Of a stretch of 64,000 nt of DNA, positions 1-8,774 are shown piece by piece. Position numbers and translations under genes: made by a program. The notes beneath the pieces are model-generated. The model did not search any database and had not been told where the DNA came from. It saw only the letters and a list, made by a program, of their open reading frames with translations. The stretch's first letter is position 1. Every line of letters starts with the position of its first letter. The DNA comes from Massilia rhizosphaerae (GTDB taxonomy: Bacteria; Pseudomonadota; Gammaproteobacteria; Burkholderiales; Burkholderiaceae_D), in NCBI RefSeq assembly GCF_016093545.1, contig NZ_JADKYX010000002.1:186001-250000 (forward strand). The letters run 5' to 3'.

Positions 1-869
1 TCGCCATAGCGGTAAAAGCCGCGCCCGGTCTTGCGGCCCAGGAAGCCGGCATTCACCAGTTCCTGCTGCACGACGGACGGCGCGAAGCGCGGGTCGCCGT
101 AATAGGCGTTGAAGACGGATTGCGTGACGGCGAAGTTGACGTCGTGGCCGATCAGGTCCATCAGCTCGCAGGGTCCCATGCGAAAGCCGCCGCAGTCGCG
201 CAGCACGGCGTCGATGGTGGCCGGGTCGGCCGCCCGCTCGAGCAGCAGGCGCAGCGCCTCGGCGTAATACGGGCGCGCCACGCGGTTGACGATGAAGCCG
301 GGCGTGGACGCCGCATGCACGGGGTTCTTGCCCCACGCCGCGGCCGTCGCATGCACGGTGTCGGCGACGGCCTTGCCGGTGGCGGCGCCCGAGATCACTT
401 CGACCAATGCCATCAGCGGCACCGGATTGAAGAAGTGCATGCCGACGAGGCGCTCCGGACGTTTCAATGTCGCGCCGATCGCGGTCACGGAAATCGACGA
501 CGTGTTGGTCGCCAGGATGCAGTCCGCGCCGACGATGTCTTCCAGCTCGGTGAACAGCACGCGCTTGACGTCGACGTCCTCGACCACCGCCTCGACCACG
601 AGCGCGGCATCCTTCGCCTCGTCGAGCGTGCGCATGGCTTGCACGCGCTCGCGGGCGAGGTCAGCTTCGGCCGCGCCCATGCGGCCTTTTTCGACGAGCC
701 TGTTCAGGGCCTTGCCGATGCCGGCGATGGCTTGTGCGACGGCCTCGGGACGCGAGTCGTACAGGAGCACGGTGTGCCCGGCCACGGCCGTCACCTGGGC
801 GATGCCGGAGCCCATCGCGCCGCTGCCGATGACGGCGACGACGCTTGCCTTATCCAGTGCCGAGACCAT
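1..869 (-). CDS. paaH: 3-hydroxyacyl-CoA dehydrogenase PaaH, C-terminus outside window
   Basis: NAD-dependent oxidation of the 3-hydroxyacyl-CoA intermediate in the lower part of phenylacetyl-CoA degradation. The N-terminus reads [20 protein letters not shown], a Rossmann fold with the glycine-rich GxGxMG motif. The HFFNPVPLM motif typical of 3-hydroxybutyryl-CoA dehydrogenases and the C-terminal-domain motif GFIVNRV follow. The start codon lies one base after the paaG stop, and GGGGGAG inside the paaG end serves as ribosome binding site, so the two are translationally linked. The reading frame is open to base 1, so the C-terminal part (usually another 200 residues in PaaH) lies to the left. 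Family assignment is firm; the PaaH role comes from the operon. Confidence 0.9.
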   Translation of the reverse strand, partial: MVSALDKASVVAVIGSGAMGSGIAQVTAVAGHTVLLYDSRPEAVAQAIAGIGKALNRLVEKGRMGAAEADLARERVQAMRTLDEAKDAALVVEAVVEDVDVKRVLFTELEDIVGADCILATNTSSISVTAIGATLKRPERLVGMHFFNPVPLMALVEVISGAATGKAVADTVHATAAAWGKNPVHAASTPGFIVNRVARPYYAEALRLLLERAADPATIDAVLRDCGGFRMGPCELMDLIGHDVNFAVTQSVFNAYYGDPRFAPSVVQQELVNAGFLGRKTGRGFYRYG

Positions 870-870
870 G

Positions 871-1662
871 TCACTCCCCCTTGAACTGCGGCTGGCGCTT
901 GGAGATGAACGCGGCGACGCCTTCGCGGTAGTCGTGGCTGTAGCCCAGTTCGCGCATCATGTCCGCTTCCAGGCGCAGCTGCCCTTCCAAGGTGTTGGTC
1001 CAGCTCTCCTGCATCGCGCGCTTGGTGAACGCCAGGCCTTTCGTCGGCGCGGTGGCGAAGTGGCGGGCCATGGCCAGCGCTTCGTCCATCAGCGACTCGT
1101 CCGGCACGCAGCGCCAGATCAGGCCCCATTCCTCGGCCTTCGCGGCCGGCAGTTTGTCGCCCAGCAGCGCGAGGCCCATCGCGCGCGCGGGGCCGATCAG
1201 GCGCGGCAGCACCCACGTGCCGCCCGTATCCGGGATCAGGCCCAGTTTGCAGAACGCTTCGATGAAGCTGGCCGATTGCGCGGCCAGCACGATGTCGCAC
1301 GCAAGCGCCAGGTTGGCGCCGGCGCCGGCGGCCACGCCGTTGACGGCGCAGATCACCGGCAACGGCAGGCTACGCAAGGTGAGCACCAGCGGCGCATAGT
1401 ATTGTTCGACGGATTCGCCCAGGTCGACGCCGGGCGCGCCCGGTTCGACGGCCCGGTCGTTCAGGTCCTGGCCGGCGCAAAAGCCGCGGCCGGCGCCCGT
1501 CAACAGCAGCACGCGCACGGACTTGTCTTCTTCCACACGCTTGAGCGCATTGCGCACTTCCAGGTGCATCGCCTGCGTGAAGCTGTTCAGGCGCTCGGGG
1601 CGGTTCAGGGTGAGCGTCGCGATACCCTGTTCGATCGTGAACAGGATGGTGTCGTAGGTCAT
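871..1662 (-). CDS. paaG: PaaG: ring-1,2-epoxyphenylacetyl-CoA isomerase (crotonase family)
   Basis: Crotonase-fold protein of 263 residues, the usual length for PaaG. It isomerises ring-1,2-epoxyphenylacetyl-CoA to the oxepin-CoA and also shifts double bonds lower in the pathway. Visible crotonase signatures are [10 protein letters not shown] (oxyanion-hole strand) near residue 60 and [15 protein letters not shown] near residue 110. [12 protein letters not shown] near residue 140 carries the aspartate typical of PaaG. It lies between paaE (19 bases) and paaH (1 base), all on the minus strand, as expected of one operon. Confidence 0.92.
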   Translation of the reverse strand: MTYDTILFTIEQGIATLTLNRPERLNSFTQAMHLEVRNALKRVEEDKSVRVLLLTGAGRGFCAGQDLNDRAVEPGAPGVDLGESVEQYYAPLVLTLRSLPLPVICAVNGVAAGAGANLALACDIVLAAQSASFIEAFCKLGLIPDTGGTWVLPRLIGPARAMGLALLGDKLPAAKAEEWGLIWRCVPDESLMDEALAMARHFATAPTKGLAFTKRAMQESWTNTLEGQLRLEADMMRELGYSHDYREGVAAFISKRQPQFKGE

Positions 1663-1681
1663 GAATGTCTCCTCGTTGTTC

Positions 1682-2761
1682 TCACTCGGCCACGTCGAAA
1701 TCGACGACGACCTTGTCCGTCACCGGAAAACTCTGGCAGCTCAGCACGAAGCCGCGCGCGACCTCGTAGTCTTCCAGCGCATAGTTGACGTCCATGTCGA
1801 CCTGCCCCTCGCGCACCTTGCAGCGGCACGTCGAGCACACGCCGCCCTTGCAGGAGTAGCGCATGTCGAGGCCAGCGCGCAGGCCGGCGTCCAGGATCGA
1901 TTCCTTGTCGCGGTCCATCGTGAAGCTGGCGTGGTTGCCGTCCATGATCACGGTGACTTCCGTGTGGTGGTGCGCTTCGTCGGCCGCCTGGCGGCGCGGC
2001 TTGCGCGGCGCCGAGGCGCTGCCCGCGGCGAACAGCTCGATGCGGATGCGCTCTTTCGGCATCCCCGCTTCCTGCAGCGCGGCGGACACGCCGTGCATCA
2101 TGTCTTCCGGCCCGCAGATGAACGCGTAGTCGACGTCTTCCACGCACAGCCAGCGCTGGAACAGCTGGCGACACTTGTCCTGCGTGATGCGGCCGTTGAA
2201 CAGCTCGATGTCCTGCTGCTCGCGGCTCATCACGTAGACGAGGTTCAGGCGTTCCAGGTACTGGTCCTTCAGCTCGGCCAGCTCGTCGCGGAAGATCACG
2301 GACGACGACGCGCGGTTCCCGTACAACACCGTAAAGCGGCTGTGCGGCTCGGCGATCAAGGTCGTCTTGACGATCGAGAGGATCGGCGTGATGCCGCTGC
2401 CGGCCGCGAACGCGAGGTAGTGGCGGCGGCTCTCCGGTTCCAGCGGCAGGTTGAAGCGGCCTTCCGGCGGCATCACGTCCACCGTGACGCCGGGACGGAT
2501 GCTGTCGTTGGCCCAGGTCGAGAACAGCCCGCCCGGCACGCGCTTGATGGCCACGCGCAGCCGCTCGTCCTGCACGGCCGCGCAGATCGAATAGGAACGG
2601 CGTACGTCTTCGCCGTCGATCTGCGCGCGCAGCGTGAGATGCTGGCCCTGGCGGTACTTGAACGCGTCGCGCAACGGGGGCGGCACGTCGAAGGTGAAGG
2701 CGATGGCGTCGCGCGTCTCGTGCTTCACGTGCGCCACGGTCAATGGGTAGAACTTGCTCAT
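1682..2761 (-). CDS. paaE: PaaE: reductase subunit of phenylacetyl-CoA epoxidase
   Basis: Iron-sulfur flavoprotein of 359 residues that passes electrons from NADPH to the di-iron PaaA subunit. Order of parts: N-terminal FAD-binding domain with the RRSYSICAA motif; NAD-binding domain with AAGSGITPILSI and FICGPEDMM; linker; C-terminal plant-type [2Fe-2S] ferredoxin domain with YSCKGGVCSTCRCKV and a last cysteine in FVLSCQSFP. All four cluster cysteines are present. The gene follows paaD after 7 bases, which suggests coupled translation. Confidence 0.95.
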   Translation of the reverse strand: MSKFYPLTVAHVKHETRDAIAFTFDVPPPLRDAFKYRQGQHLTLRAQIDGEDVRRSYSICAAVQDERLRVAIKRVPGGLFSTWANDSIRPGVTVDVMPPEGRFNLPLEPESRRHYLAFAAGSGITPILSIVKTTLIAEPHSRFTVLYGNRASSSVIFRDELAELKDQYLERLNLVYVMSREQQDIELFNGRITQDKCRQLFQRWLCVEDVDYAFICGPEDMMHGVSAALQEAGMPKERIRIELFAAGSASAPRKPRRQAADEAHHHTEVTVIMDGNHASFTMDRDKESILDAGLRAGLDMRYSCKGGVCSTCRCKVREGQVDMDVNYALEDYEVARGFVLSCQSFPVTDKVVVDFDVAE

Positions 2762-2768
2762 GTGGGCC

Positions 2769-3302
2769 TCAATGGCATTTAAAGTAGTCGAACGGCTCGC
2801 GGCAATCCAGGCACTGGTACAAGGCCTTGCACGGGGTCGAACCGAACTGGCTGGTCAGGCGCGTGTGCGCCGAACCGCAATGCGGGCACGCGACCTCCGG
2901 CGCTTCGATCGCATGGCGCTTCACGCCGCGCGTCAGGGCGCTGATGTCGATCACCTGCTGCACGGGCGGCGCGATGCCGTAGCCCTTCAGCGCGGCCTTG
3001 CCGGCGTCGCTCATCCAGTCCGTCGTCCACGCGGGCGACAACCGGGTGGCGATGCGCAGCCGTTCCACGCCGCGCGCGCGCAACGCCCGTTCGATGTCGG
3101 CGGCGATGACTTCCATCGCGGGGCAGCCGGAATACGTCGGCGTGATCGTGACGACGCACTCGCCATCGTCGCGCACGTCCACGGCGCGCACGATGCCCAG
3201 GTCGACGACGGAGATCACCGGGATTTCCGGATCGGGGACTTGCGCCAGCCAGGCCAGCACCTGCTCGGCCGTGATCGGAGGCAGCGCCACGGCCATCACC
3301 AT
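2769..3302 (-). CDS. paaD: PaaD: phenylacetyl-CoA epoxidase assembly subunit (MIP18/DUF59 family)
   Basis: Small protein of the MIP18/DUF59 family needed for a functional epoxidase, probably in Fe-S cluster or metal assembly. The N-terminal half carries PDPEIPVISVVDLGIVR and the cysteine-containing TPTYSGCPAME. The C-terminal half is a zinc-ribbon-like tail with CPHCGS, CKALYQCLDC and a final FKCH. The ATG at 3302 lies inside the end of paaC; a second ATG at 3296 overlaps the paaC stop as TGATG and is an equally good start (175 instead of 177 residues). The overlap indicates translational coupling. Confidence 0.92.
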   Translation of the reverse strand: MVMAVALPPITAEQVLAWLAQVPDPEIPVISVVDLGIVRAVDVRDDGECVVTITPTYSGCPAMEVIAADIERALRARGVERLRIATRLSPAWTTDWMSDAGKAALKGYGIAPPVQQVIDISALTRGVKRHAIEAPEVACPHCGSAHTRLTSQFGSTPCKALYQCLDCREPFDYFKCH

Positions 3303-4051
3303 TCGACGCCCGGATAGGCGCGCTGCAGGAACTGCATCTCGGCGAGGATGTAGCCGAGGCGTTCCGTGTGCCGGCCCTGCTTGCCGCCGCGCTGGACGTA
3401 GGCGTCGGGCGGCGGCATCGTCAAGGTCGCTTCTTCCAGCACCTCGGCCACGTGCGCGAGGAAGCCGTCACGCAGCGCCTGCGCGGCCGGCGCGACGCCC
3501 TGCGCGACCATGGCCTCGTCGACGTCGTCGTACACGAACATCTCGCCGGAATACGTCCACAGATCGTCCAGCGCATCCTGCATCTTGCGCCGGCTGACGT
3601 CCGTGCCGTCGCCCAGGCGCACGACGAGGTCGCCGCTGCGGCGCAGGTGGTACGTCACTTCCTTGATCGATTTTTCCGCGATCTCGGCGATGCGGCGGTC
3701 GCTGGAATTGAGCAGGCCGCGCATCAGGACGTAGTGCCACGTGTCGAACAGGAATTGCCGCATCATCGTCTGCGCGTAGTCGCCGTTCGGCTGCTCGACG
3801 AGCAGGCAGTTGCGGAAGTCGTGGGCGTCGCGCAGGTAGGCGAGGCGGTCCTCGTCGCGGCCCTGGCCTTCGACTTCGCCGGCATACGTCAGCCACATCC
3901 GCGTCTGGCCGAGCAGGTCGAGGGCGACGTTGGTCAATGCCATGTCTTCTTCCAGTGCCGGGCCCTTGCCGCACAGCTGCGACAACTGCTGCGACAGGAT
4001 CAGGGCGTTGTCGCCCTGGCGCAAAAGGTAGTCGAACTTGTTCGCATCCAC
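3296..4051 (-). CDS. paaC: PaaC: structural subunit of phenylacetyl-CoA epoxidase
   Basis: Ferritin-like helical protein of 251 residues that forms the catalytic core heterodimer with PaaA but does not hold the active di-iron centre. The N-terminus, from a GTG start (VDANKFDYLLRQGDNALILS), aligns with the usual PaaC start. Further family stretches are LGQTRMWLTYA, YLRDAHDFRNCLLVEQPNGD and FLFDTWHYVLM. The GTG lies 7 bases after the paaB stop and paaD starts inside its last codons. Length and order match the standard paaABCDE cluster. Confidence 0.94.
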   Translation of the reverse strand: MDANKFDYLLRQGDNALILSQQLSQLCGKGPALEEDMALTNVALDLLGQTRMWLTYAGEVEGQGRDEDRLAYLRDAHDFRNCLLVEQPNGDYAQTMMRQFLFDTWHYVLMRGLLNSSDRRIAEIAEKSIKEVTYHLRRSGDLVVRLGDGTDVSRRKMQDALDDLWTYSGEMFVYDDVDEAMVAQGVAPAAQALRDGFLAHVAEVLEEATLTMPPPDAYVQRGGKQGRHTERLGYILAEMQFLQRAYPGVEW

Positions 4052-4058
4052 GGCCGGC

Positions 4059-4343
4059 TCACAGGTTCTTGACTTCTTCCGGCATCGGGAAGAAGGTGGG
4101 GTGGCGGTAGACCTTGCTGTTCGACGGCTCGAACAGCGCGTCCTTGTCGGCCGGGCTGGAGGCGACGATGTCGGCGGCCTTCACCACCCAGATCGACACG
4201 CCTTCGTTGCGGCGCGTGTAGACGTCGCGCGCGTTGTTGATCGCCATCTCCGCGTCCGGCGCGTGCAGGCTGCCCACGTGTTTATGGGCGAGGCCGTGCT
4301 GGCTGCGGATGAAGACTTCCCACAGGGGCCATTCTTTGCTCAT
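4059..4343 (-). CDS. paaB: PaaB: small subunit of phenylacetyl-CoA epoxidase
   Basis: 94-residue subunit that bridges the PaaAC heterodimers in the epoxidase complex. The sequence MSKEWPLWEVFIRSQHGLAHKHVGSL is the family hallmark, followed by ARDVYTRRNEGVSIWVVKA and the C-terminal SKVYRHPTFFPMPEEVKNL. The reading frame is open 45 bases further upstream, but homology begins at the chosen ATG, so the longer version is rejected. The 95 bases between this start and the paaA stop contain a REP-type inverted repeat. Confidence 0.94.
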   Translation of the reverse strand: MSKEWPLWEVFIRSQHGLAHKHVGSLHAPDAEMAINNARDVYTRRNEGVSIWVVKAADIVASSPADKDALFEPSNSKVYRHPTFFPMPEEVKNL

Positions 4344-4367
4344 TTGTGTCTCCGTGCTTTTTCGGTT

Positions 4368-4427
4368 TGGTGGGCACAGGGTGCCCACCCTACGGTGCGT
4401 TGTAGGGTGGGCACCCCGTGCCCACCA
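4368..4427. repeat. REP-type inverted pair between paaA and paaB
   Basis: Two 26-base arms in opposite orientation, 4368-4393 and 4402-4427, match at 25 of 26 positions around an 8-base spacer. Each arm is itself nearly palindromic: GGTGGGCAC faces GTGCCCACC, with a GTAGG/CCTAC outer end. The same unit recurs as a pair at 16785-16859. It should fold into a strong hairpin in the paa transcript and could tune paaB expression relative to paaA; that effect is inferred. Confidence 0.9.
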
Positions 4428-4438
4428 CTGGTATCACG

Positions 4439-5428
4439 TCACGCGGCGGCCTTCTTTGCCGCCTGCTTGTCCGCGTGCGCCACCAGCGCCTCGCGGAACC
4501 ACGCGCCGTCCTCGTATGCCTTCACCCGCGTGCGCAGGCGCTCCTTGTTGCACGGGCCGTTGCCCTTCAGGACGTTGTGGAACTCGTCCCAATCGATCGC
4601 ACCGAAATCGTAATGTCCCCGCTCCTCGTTCCACTTGAGGTCCGGATCGGGAATGGTGAGACCGAGGAATTCGGCCTGGGGCACGGTCTGGTCGACCATG
4701 CGCTGGCGCAGCTCGTCGTTCGAGAACAGCTTGATGCGCCACTGGGTCGATTGCGCGCTGTTGACGGATTCGGCGTCGGACGGGCCGAACATCATCAAGG
4801 AAGGCCACCACCAGCGGTTCAGGGCGTCCTGCGCCATCGCCTTCTGCTCGGGCGAGCCCTGCGCCAGCTTCATCATGATGTCGTAGCCCTGACGCGCATG
4901 GAACGATTCTTCCTTGCACACGCGGATCATCGCGCGGGCATACGGCCCGTACGAGCAGCGGCACAGCGGGATCTGGTTGATGATCGCGGAACCGTCCACC
5001 AGCCAGCCGATGGCGCCGATGTCGGCCCAGCTCAAGGTCGGGTAATTGAAGATGCTCGAGTACTTGGCCTTCCCCGCGTGCAGGGCGGCCAGTAATTCGT
5101 CGCGCGACACGCCCAGCGTCTCCGCAGCGCTGTACAGGTACAGGCCGTGGCCGGCCTCGTCCTGGATTTTCGCCAGCAGGATGGATTTGCGCTTCAGCGT
5201 GGGCGCCCGCGTCACCCAGTTGCCTTCCGGCAGTTGGCCGACGATCTCCGAGTGGGCGTGCTGGGAGATCTGGCGGATCAACGTCTTGCGGTACGCCTCG
5301 GGCATCCAATCCTTGGGCTCGATCTTCACGCCGGCGTCGATGCGCGCCTGGAACGCCTGTTCCTCCTCGCTCATGTCGGCGCGGGTCTGGACCTGTTTCA
5401 GGCCGGTGTCCACCATCTGGGCATACAT
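4439..5428 (-). CDS. paaA: PaaA: catalytic subunit of phenylacetyl-CoA epoxidase
   Basis: Di-iron oxygenase subunit (329 residues) that epoxidises the aromatic ring of phenylacetyl-CoA with O2. Ferritin-like iron ligands are visible as an E and two ExxH-type sites, [14 protein letters not shown] and [15 protein letters not shown]. The start [12 protein letters not shown] is preceded by GGAG at a good distance; an in-frame extension of 26 residues upstream has no family similarity. It is the first gene of a leftward operon whose promoter region is shared with the divergent paaX. Confidence 0.95.
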   Translation of the reverse strand: MYAQMVDTGLKQVQTRADMSEEEQAFQARIDAGVKIEPKDWMPEAYRKTLIRQISQHAHSEIVGQLPEGNWVTRAPTLKRKSILLAKIQDEAGHGLYLYSAAETLGVSRDELLAALHAGKAKYSSIFNYPTLSWADIGAIGWLVDGSAIINQIPLCRCSYGPYARAMIRVCKEESFHARQGYDIMMKLAQGSPEQKAMAQDALNRWWWPSLMMFGPSDAESVNSAQSTQWRIKLFSNDELRQRMVDQTVPQAEFLGLTIPDPDLKWNEERGHYDFGAIDWDEFHNVLKGNGPCNKERLRTRVKAYEDGAWFREALVAHADKQAAKKAAA

Positions 5429-5532
5429 GATCAGTCTCCGTTTGCGATCTGTCTGAATCCATAATACGATACAAAAAATCCGATGTATAGCGAAATTTTG
5501 AATCATATTGAGACGCGGTAAAATCGCCGACC
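5429..5532. promoter_or_regulatory. paaA/paaX divergent promoter and likely PaaX operator
   Basis: 104 A/T-rich bases between divergent paaA and paaX. On the minus strand TATACA (5489-5484) and TATTAT (5466-5461) are 17 bases apart and could form the paaA promoter. An imperfect palindrome ATAC(5464-5467)...GTAT(5485-5488), and GAATC motifs near 5455 and 5500, overlap it. PaaX-family repressors bind such paa promoters and are released by phenylacetyl-CoA. The exact boxes are an inference by eye. Confidence 0.5.
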
Positions 5533-6459
5533 ATGACCCAGCCCAGCAGCCATCAGTGGATCAGCCACTTCCTCGGCACCGACCCGCCGCGTTCCAAATC
5601 GCTCGTGATGACGATCTTCGGCGACGCCATCGCGCCGCACGGCGGCCGCCTGTGGCTGGGCAGCCTGATCGAGCTGGTGGCCCCACTCGGCGTGACGGAC
5701 CGGCTCGTGCGCACGAGCGTGTTCCGGCTCGTCCAGGAGGGCTGGCTGGTGGCGCATCGCGAGGGCCGGCGCAGCAGCTATGCCCTGCAGCCCGACGCCG
5801 CGCCCCGCTTCGCGCGCGCCAACCGCCGCATCTACGCGCCGCCGGGCGTCGACTGGGACGGCCGCTGGACCCTGCTGCTGGCGCCCAACGGCAGCATCGA
5901 CAGCGCCCTGCGCGCGGCCGTGCGCAAGGAACTCGAATGGGAAGGTTTTGCGATGCTGGCGCCCGGCCTGCTGGCGCATCCGGCGGCCGCCCCCGACAGC
6001 GTGGCCGAGGTGCTGGGCCGCGTGGGAGGCAGGGACAAGGTGTTCGTGTGCGCCGCGACGGAACTGCCGGACGTGGGCGCGCGGCCGCTGGCGGAACTGG
6101 TGCGGGAAGGCTGGGACTTGTCCGGCGTCATGGCCGGCTACCGCCGCTTCATCGACGCGTTCACGCCCCTGCTCGACCTGCTCGGCAACGCGCCGGCGCC
6201 GGACCCGGAGCAGGCGTTCATCGTGCGCACCTTGCTGATCCACGCCTACCGCCGCGTCCAGTTGCACGACCCGATGCTGCCGCTGGCCCTGCTGCCGCAG
6301 CCGTGGCCCGGATCGGAGGCGTTCACACTCGCGCGCGCGATCTACCGCCTCGTGTGGGCGCCGGCCGAACGCCACCTGATGGACGTCCTGCGGCGCGAGG
6401 ATGCGGGCGCCCCGGAAGCGGATGCGGGACTGGTCGAACGCTTCGGCGGATTGCGCTGA
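5533..6459 (+). CDS. paaX: PaaX: phenylacetyl-CoA-responsive transcriptional repressor
   Basis: 308-residue PaaX family regulator, divergent from the paa operon it should control. The N-terminal winged helix contains [27 protein letters not shown] and [22 protein letters not shown], the characteristic PaaX start. The central and C-terminal parts, including [17 protein letters not shown] and [19 protein letters not shown], also fit the family. In characterised members phenylacetyl-CoA releases repression. Its stop abuts the convergent DUF2442 gene. Confidence 0.93.
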   Translation: MTQPSSHQWISHFLGTDPPRSKSLVMTIFGDAIAPHGGRLWLGSLIELVAPLGVTDRLVRTSVFRLVQEGWLVAHREGRRSSYALQPDAAPRFARANRRIYAPPGVDWDGRWTLLLAPNGSIDSALRAAVRKELEWEGFAMLAPGLLAHPAAAPDSVAEVLGRVGGRDKVFVCAATELPDVGARPLAELVREGWDLSGVMAGYRRFIDAFTPLLDLLGNAPAPDPEQAFIVRTLLIHAYRRVQLHDPMLPLALLPQPWPGSEAFTLARAIYRLVWAPAERHLMDVLRREDAGAPEADAGLVERFGGLR

Positions 6460-6714
6460 TCAGCAATCCAGCGCGAACTGCGCCGCCGCCATCGGATGCC
6501 GGATCCGGTCCAGGGCCAGCTCCAGGTCCAGCCCCGGCCAGTACAGGCACTCCCGGCCCAGTTGTTCGACGCGGCACAGCTGCGCCACAGTGGCGTGCTC
6601 GAACCAGGGAAACAGCGCGAACGGCAGATACAGCTCCTCGTCGAGCCAGCGCAGCCAGAAGCCGCGCCGGTCGATGCTCGTGATTTCCGGCCGCGCCACA
6701 CGAATGCTCTTCAT
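6460..6714 (-). CDS. DUF2442-family small protein
   Basis: 84-residue protein starting MKSIRVARPEITSIDRRGFWL, with ELYLPFALFPWFEHATVAQL and a GLDLELALDRIRHP tail. The pattern of a short beta-rich protein ending in a strand-helix 'L.idldl...i.hp' fits DUF2442, whose function is unknown. AGGAGAGGG precedes the ATG at the right distance; a longer in-frame ORF exists but lacks such a site. It converges on paaX with no gap between the stop codons and has no partner gene, although some relatives neighbour DUF4160 toxin-like proteins. Confidence 0.75.
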   Translation of the reverse strand: MKSIRVARPEITSIDRRGFWLRWLDEELYLPFALFPWFEHATVAQLCRVEQLGRECLYWPGLDLELALDRIRHPMAAAQFALDC

Positions 6715-6868
6715 TGCCCTCTCCTCCATGCCGGCCGCATCGATGCGGCCAAGCAAGAACGGTAGCAAAGACGACGACATCACTCCTTGAGCGGCGGCAG
6801 AGCATCTGGATTCCGGCGGCGAAAGCGGTATCATGCCGCCTCACACCCAACAACAACAGGACACATCC

Positions 6869-8005
6869 ATGTCTATCAAGATCAGCAGCCAGTTCGACGC
6901 TGGCGCCATCGAGGTCGTGAACGCCACGAGCGCGAACGCCATCGACCTGAACATCCGCAAGGATTCGCACGCCGACATCACCCAGTGGTTTTATTTCCGC
7001 CTGCAAGGCGCGCAGGGCCAGCCGTGCACGATCCGCCTGCTCAATGCCGGCCAGTCCGCCTACCCGAAAGGCTGGGAAGACTACCACGCGATGGCGAGCT
7101 ACGACCGCATCAACTGGTTCCGCGTGCCGACGCGCTTCGACGGCCAGGTTCTCACCATCGAGCACACGCCGGCCATGGACAGCGTCTACTACGCCTATTT
7201 CGAGCCGTATTCGTGGGAGCGCCACCTGGAGCTGCTCGACCGCGCCCAGATGTCCGAGCACGTGCGCATGCTCGACCTCGGCTCGACCGTCGACGGCCGC
7301 GACCTGAACCTGCTCGTCATCGGCGACGAAGGCGCGGGCCGCAAGAAGGTGTGGGTCATCGCGCGCCAGCACCCGGGCGAGACGATGGCCGAGTGGTTCG
7401 TCGAAGGCATGCTCGACGCCCTGCTCGACCCGGCCCACCCGTTCGGCCGCCAGTTACTGAAGGAGACGGTGTTCTACGTCGTGCCGAACATGAACCCGGA
7501 CGGGTCCGTGCGCGGCAACCTGCGCACGAACGCGGCCGGCGCCAACCTGAACCGCGAGTGGCTGAACCCGTCGATGGCGCGTAGCCCGGAAGTCTTCCTG
7601 GTGCGCAAGAAGATGGAAGAGACCGGCGTCGACCTGTGCCTCGACGTGCATGGCGACGAAGGCCTGCCCTACGTCTTCATCGCCGGCAGCGACGCCCTGC
7701 CGACCTTCACCGCCGAGCAGGCCGCCGCGCAACAAGCCTTCTCGGACGCGTTCATGATCGCCAGCCCCGACTTCCAGGACGTCCACGGCTATCCGAAAGA
7801 GCCGTACACGGACGAGGTGCTGACGATGGGTTCGCCGTACGTCACCCACGCCTTCGGCTGCCTGTCGCTGACCCTGGAACTGCCGTTCAAGGACAACGCC
7901 AACGATCCGGATCCGCAGGTCGGCTGGGACGGCGCCCGCAGCGCGCGCCTCGGCGCCGCCGTGCTGCAGCCGGTACTGCAGGCGATCCGTCGGCTGGAAA
8001 AGTGA
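6869..8005 (+). CDS. M14-family zinc carboxypeptidase (cytosolic carboxypeptidase-like)
   Basis: 378-residue protein with an N-terminal beta-sandwich (residues 1-115) and a C-terminal M14 peptidase domain, the layout of bacterial cytosolic carboxypeptidase-like enzymes. Zinc ligands are visible as HPGE (His168, Glu171) and the histidine of CLDVHGDEG (His261). LTLELPF near residue 337 supplies the catalytic glutamate, and NPDGSVRGNLRTNAAGANLNREW carries the substrate-binding Asn-Arg. No signal peptide is seen, so it is probably cytoplasmic. The upstream in-frame ATG at 6833 is disfavoured because AGGACA precedes 6869. The physiological substrate is unknown. Confidence 0.88.
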   Translation: MSIKISSQFDAGAIEVVNATSANAIDLNIRKDSHADITQWFYFRLQGAQGQPCTIRLLNAGQSAYPKGWEDYHAMASYDRINWFRVPTRFDGQVLTIEHTPAMDSVYYAYFEPYSWERHLELLDRAQMSEHVRMLDLGSTVDGRDLNLLVIGDEGAGRKKVWVIARQHPGETMAEWFVEGMLDALLDPAHPFGRQLLKETVFYVVPNMNPDGSVRGNLRTNAAGANLNREWLNPSMARSPEVFLVRKKMEETGVDLCLDVHGDEGLPYVFIAGSDALPTFTAEQAAAQQAFSDAFMIASPDFQDVHGYPKEPYTDEVLTMGSPYVTHAFGCLSLTLELPFKDNANDPDPQVGWDGARSARLGAAVLQPVLQAIRRLEK

Positions 8006-8008
8006 CGC

Positions 8009-8662
8009 TTACAGGAAGGTGAACACCTGTTCCCGCGCCAGGCGCGATTTCGGCAGAGAAGCGTTGAAATCGCTGTCGGCGTGGTAGCCGAAGGCCAGCA
8101 GCACGAGGCTGGCCAGGCCCTTCTCGTGCAGGCCCAGTTCCGCGTCCAGCGCGGCCGGGTCGAGGCCTTCCATCGGCGTCGTGTCCACACCCAGCGCGCT
8201 GGCCGCCAGCATGGCGTTGCCCAGCGCGATGTACGCCTGCTTCTCGAACCACTGCGGCAAGTCCTTCAGCGTGTAGCGGTGCAGGTCGACGTAGCCCAGG
8301 CGGCCCTTGGCCTGGCCGGCCTTGGCGGCATCGTCCTTGAAGCGGCCGTCGCGCTGTTCCTGCTCGAGCAGGCGCTCCAGGTGGCCCCCTTCGGCGTCGA
8401 CGCGCGTGCAGAACAGGATCACGTGCGACGCGTTCAGGATCTTCGCCTCGTTGTAGCCGTACTGCCCCTGCACGCCCTTGGCCAGGCGCGCCTTTCCCTC
8501 CGGCGTGCTGGCGACGATGAAGTGCCAGGGCTGCGAGTTCACCGAGGACGGGCTGTTGCGCAGCACTTCATAGATCTGCTGCATCGTGTCTTCCGGCACG
8601 CGGCGGGTGGGATCGTAGGCCTTGGCGGTGTAGCGTTGTTTGGCGGCGGCGAGAATATCCAT
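8009..8662 (-). CDS. NfsB-type oxygen-insensitive NAD(P)H nitroreductase
   Basis: 217-residue FMN-dependent nitroreductase. The N-terminus MDILAAAKQRYTAKAYDPTRRV is the standard NfsB/FRase I start, and LRNSPSSVNSQPWHFIVA contains the FMN-contacting serines and asparagine. The C-terminus ends KSRLAREQVFTFL. It reduces nitroaromatics and quinones in the cytoplasm. The longer reading frame upstream shows no similarity. It converges tightly on the carboxypeptidase gene (3 bases apart). Confidence 0.88.
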   Translation of the reverse strand: MDILAAAKQRYTAKAYDPTRRVPEDTMQQIYEVLRNSPSSVNSQPWHFIVASTPEGKARLAKGVQGQYGYNEAKILNASHVILFCTRVDAEGGHLERLLEQEQRDGRFKDDAAKAGQAKGRLGYVDLHRYTLKDLPQWFEKQAYIALGNAMLAASALGVDTTPMEGLDPAALDAELGLHEKGLASLVLLAFGYHADSDFNASLPKSRLAREQVFTFL

Positions 8663-8774
8663 TCGATTCCTTTCTGGCTTGCATGGTCTCGCGATTATCG
8701 CAGCCAGGCGCCGATCATGCAGGGCGCCTCCCCGCCGCGCGCAATTCTGCATCCGGACAGGATGACGCCTGCGA

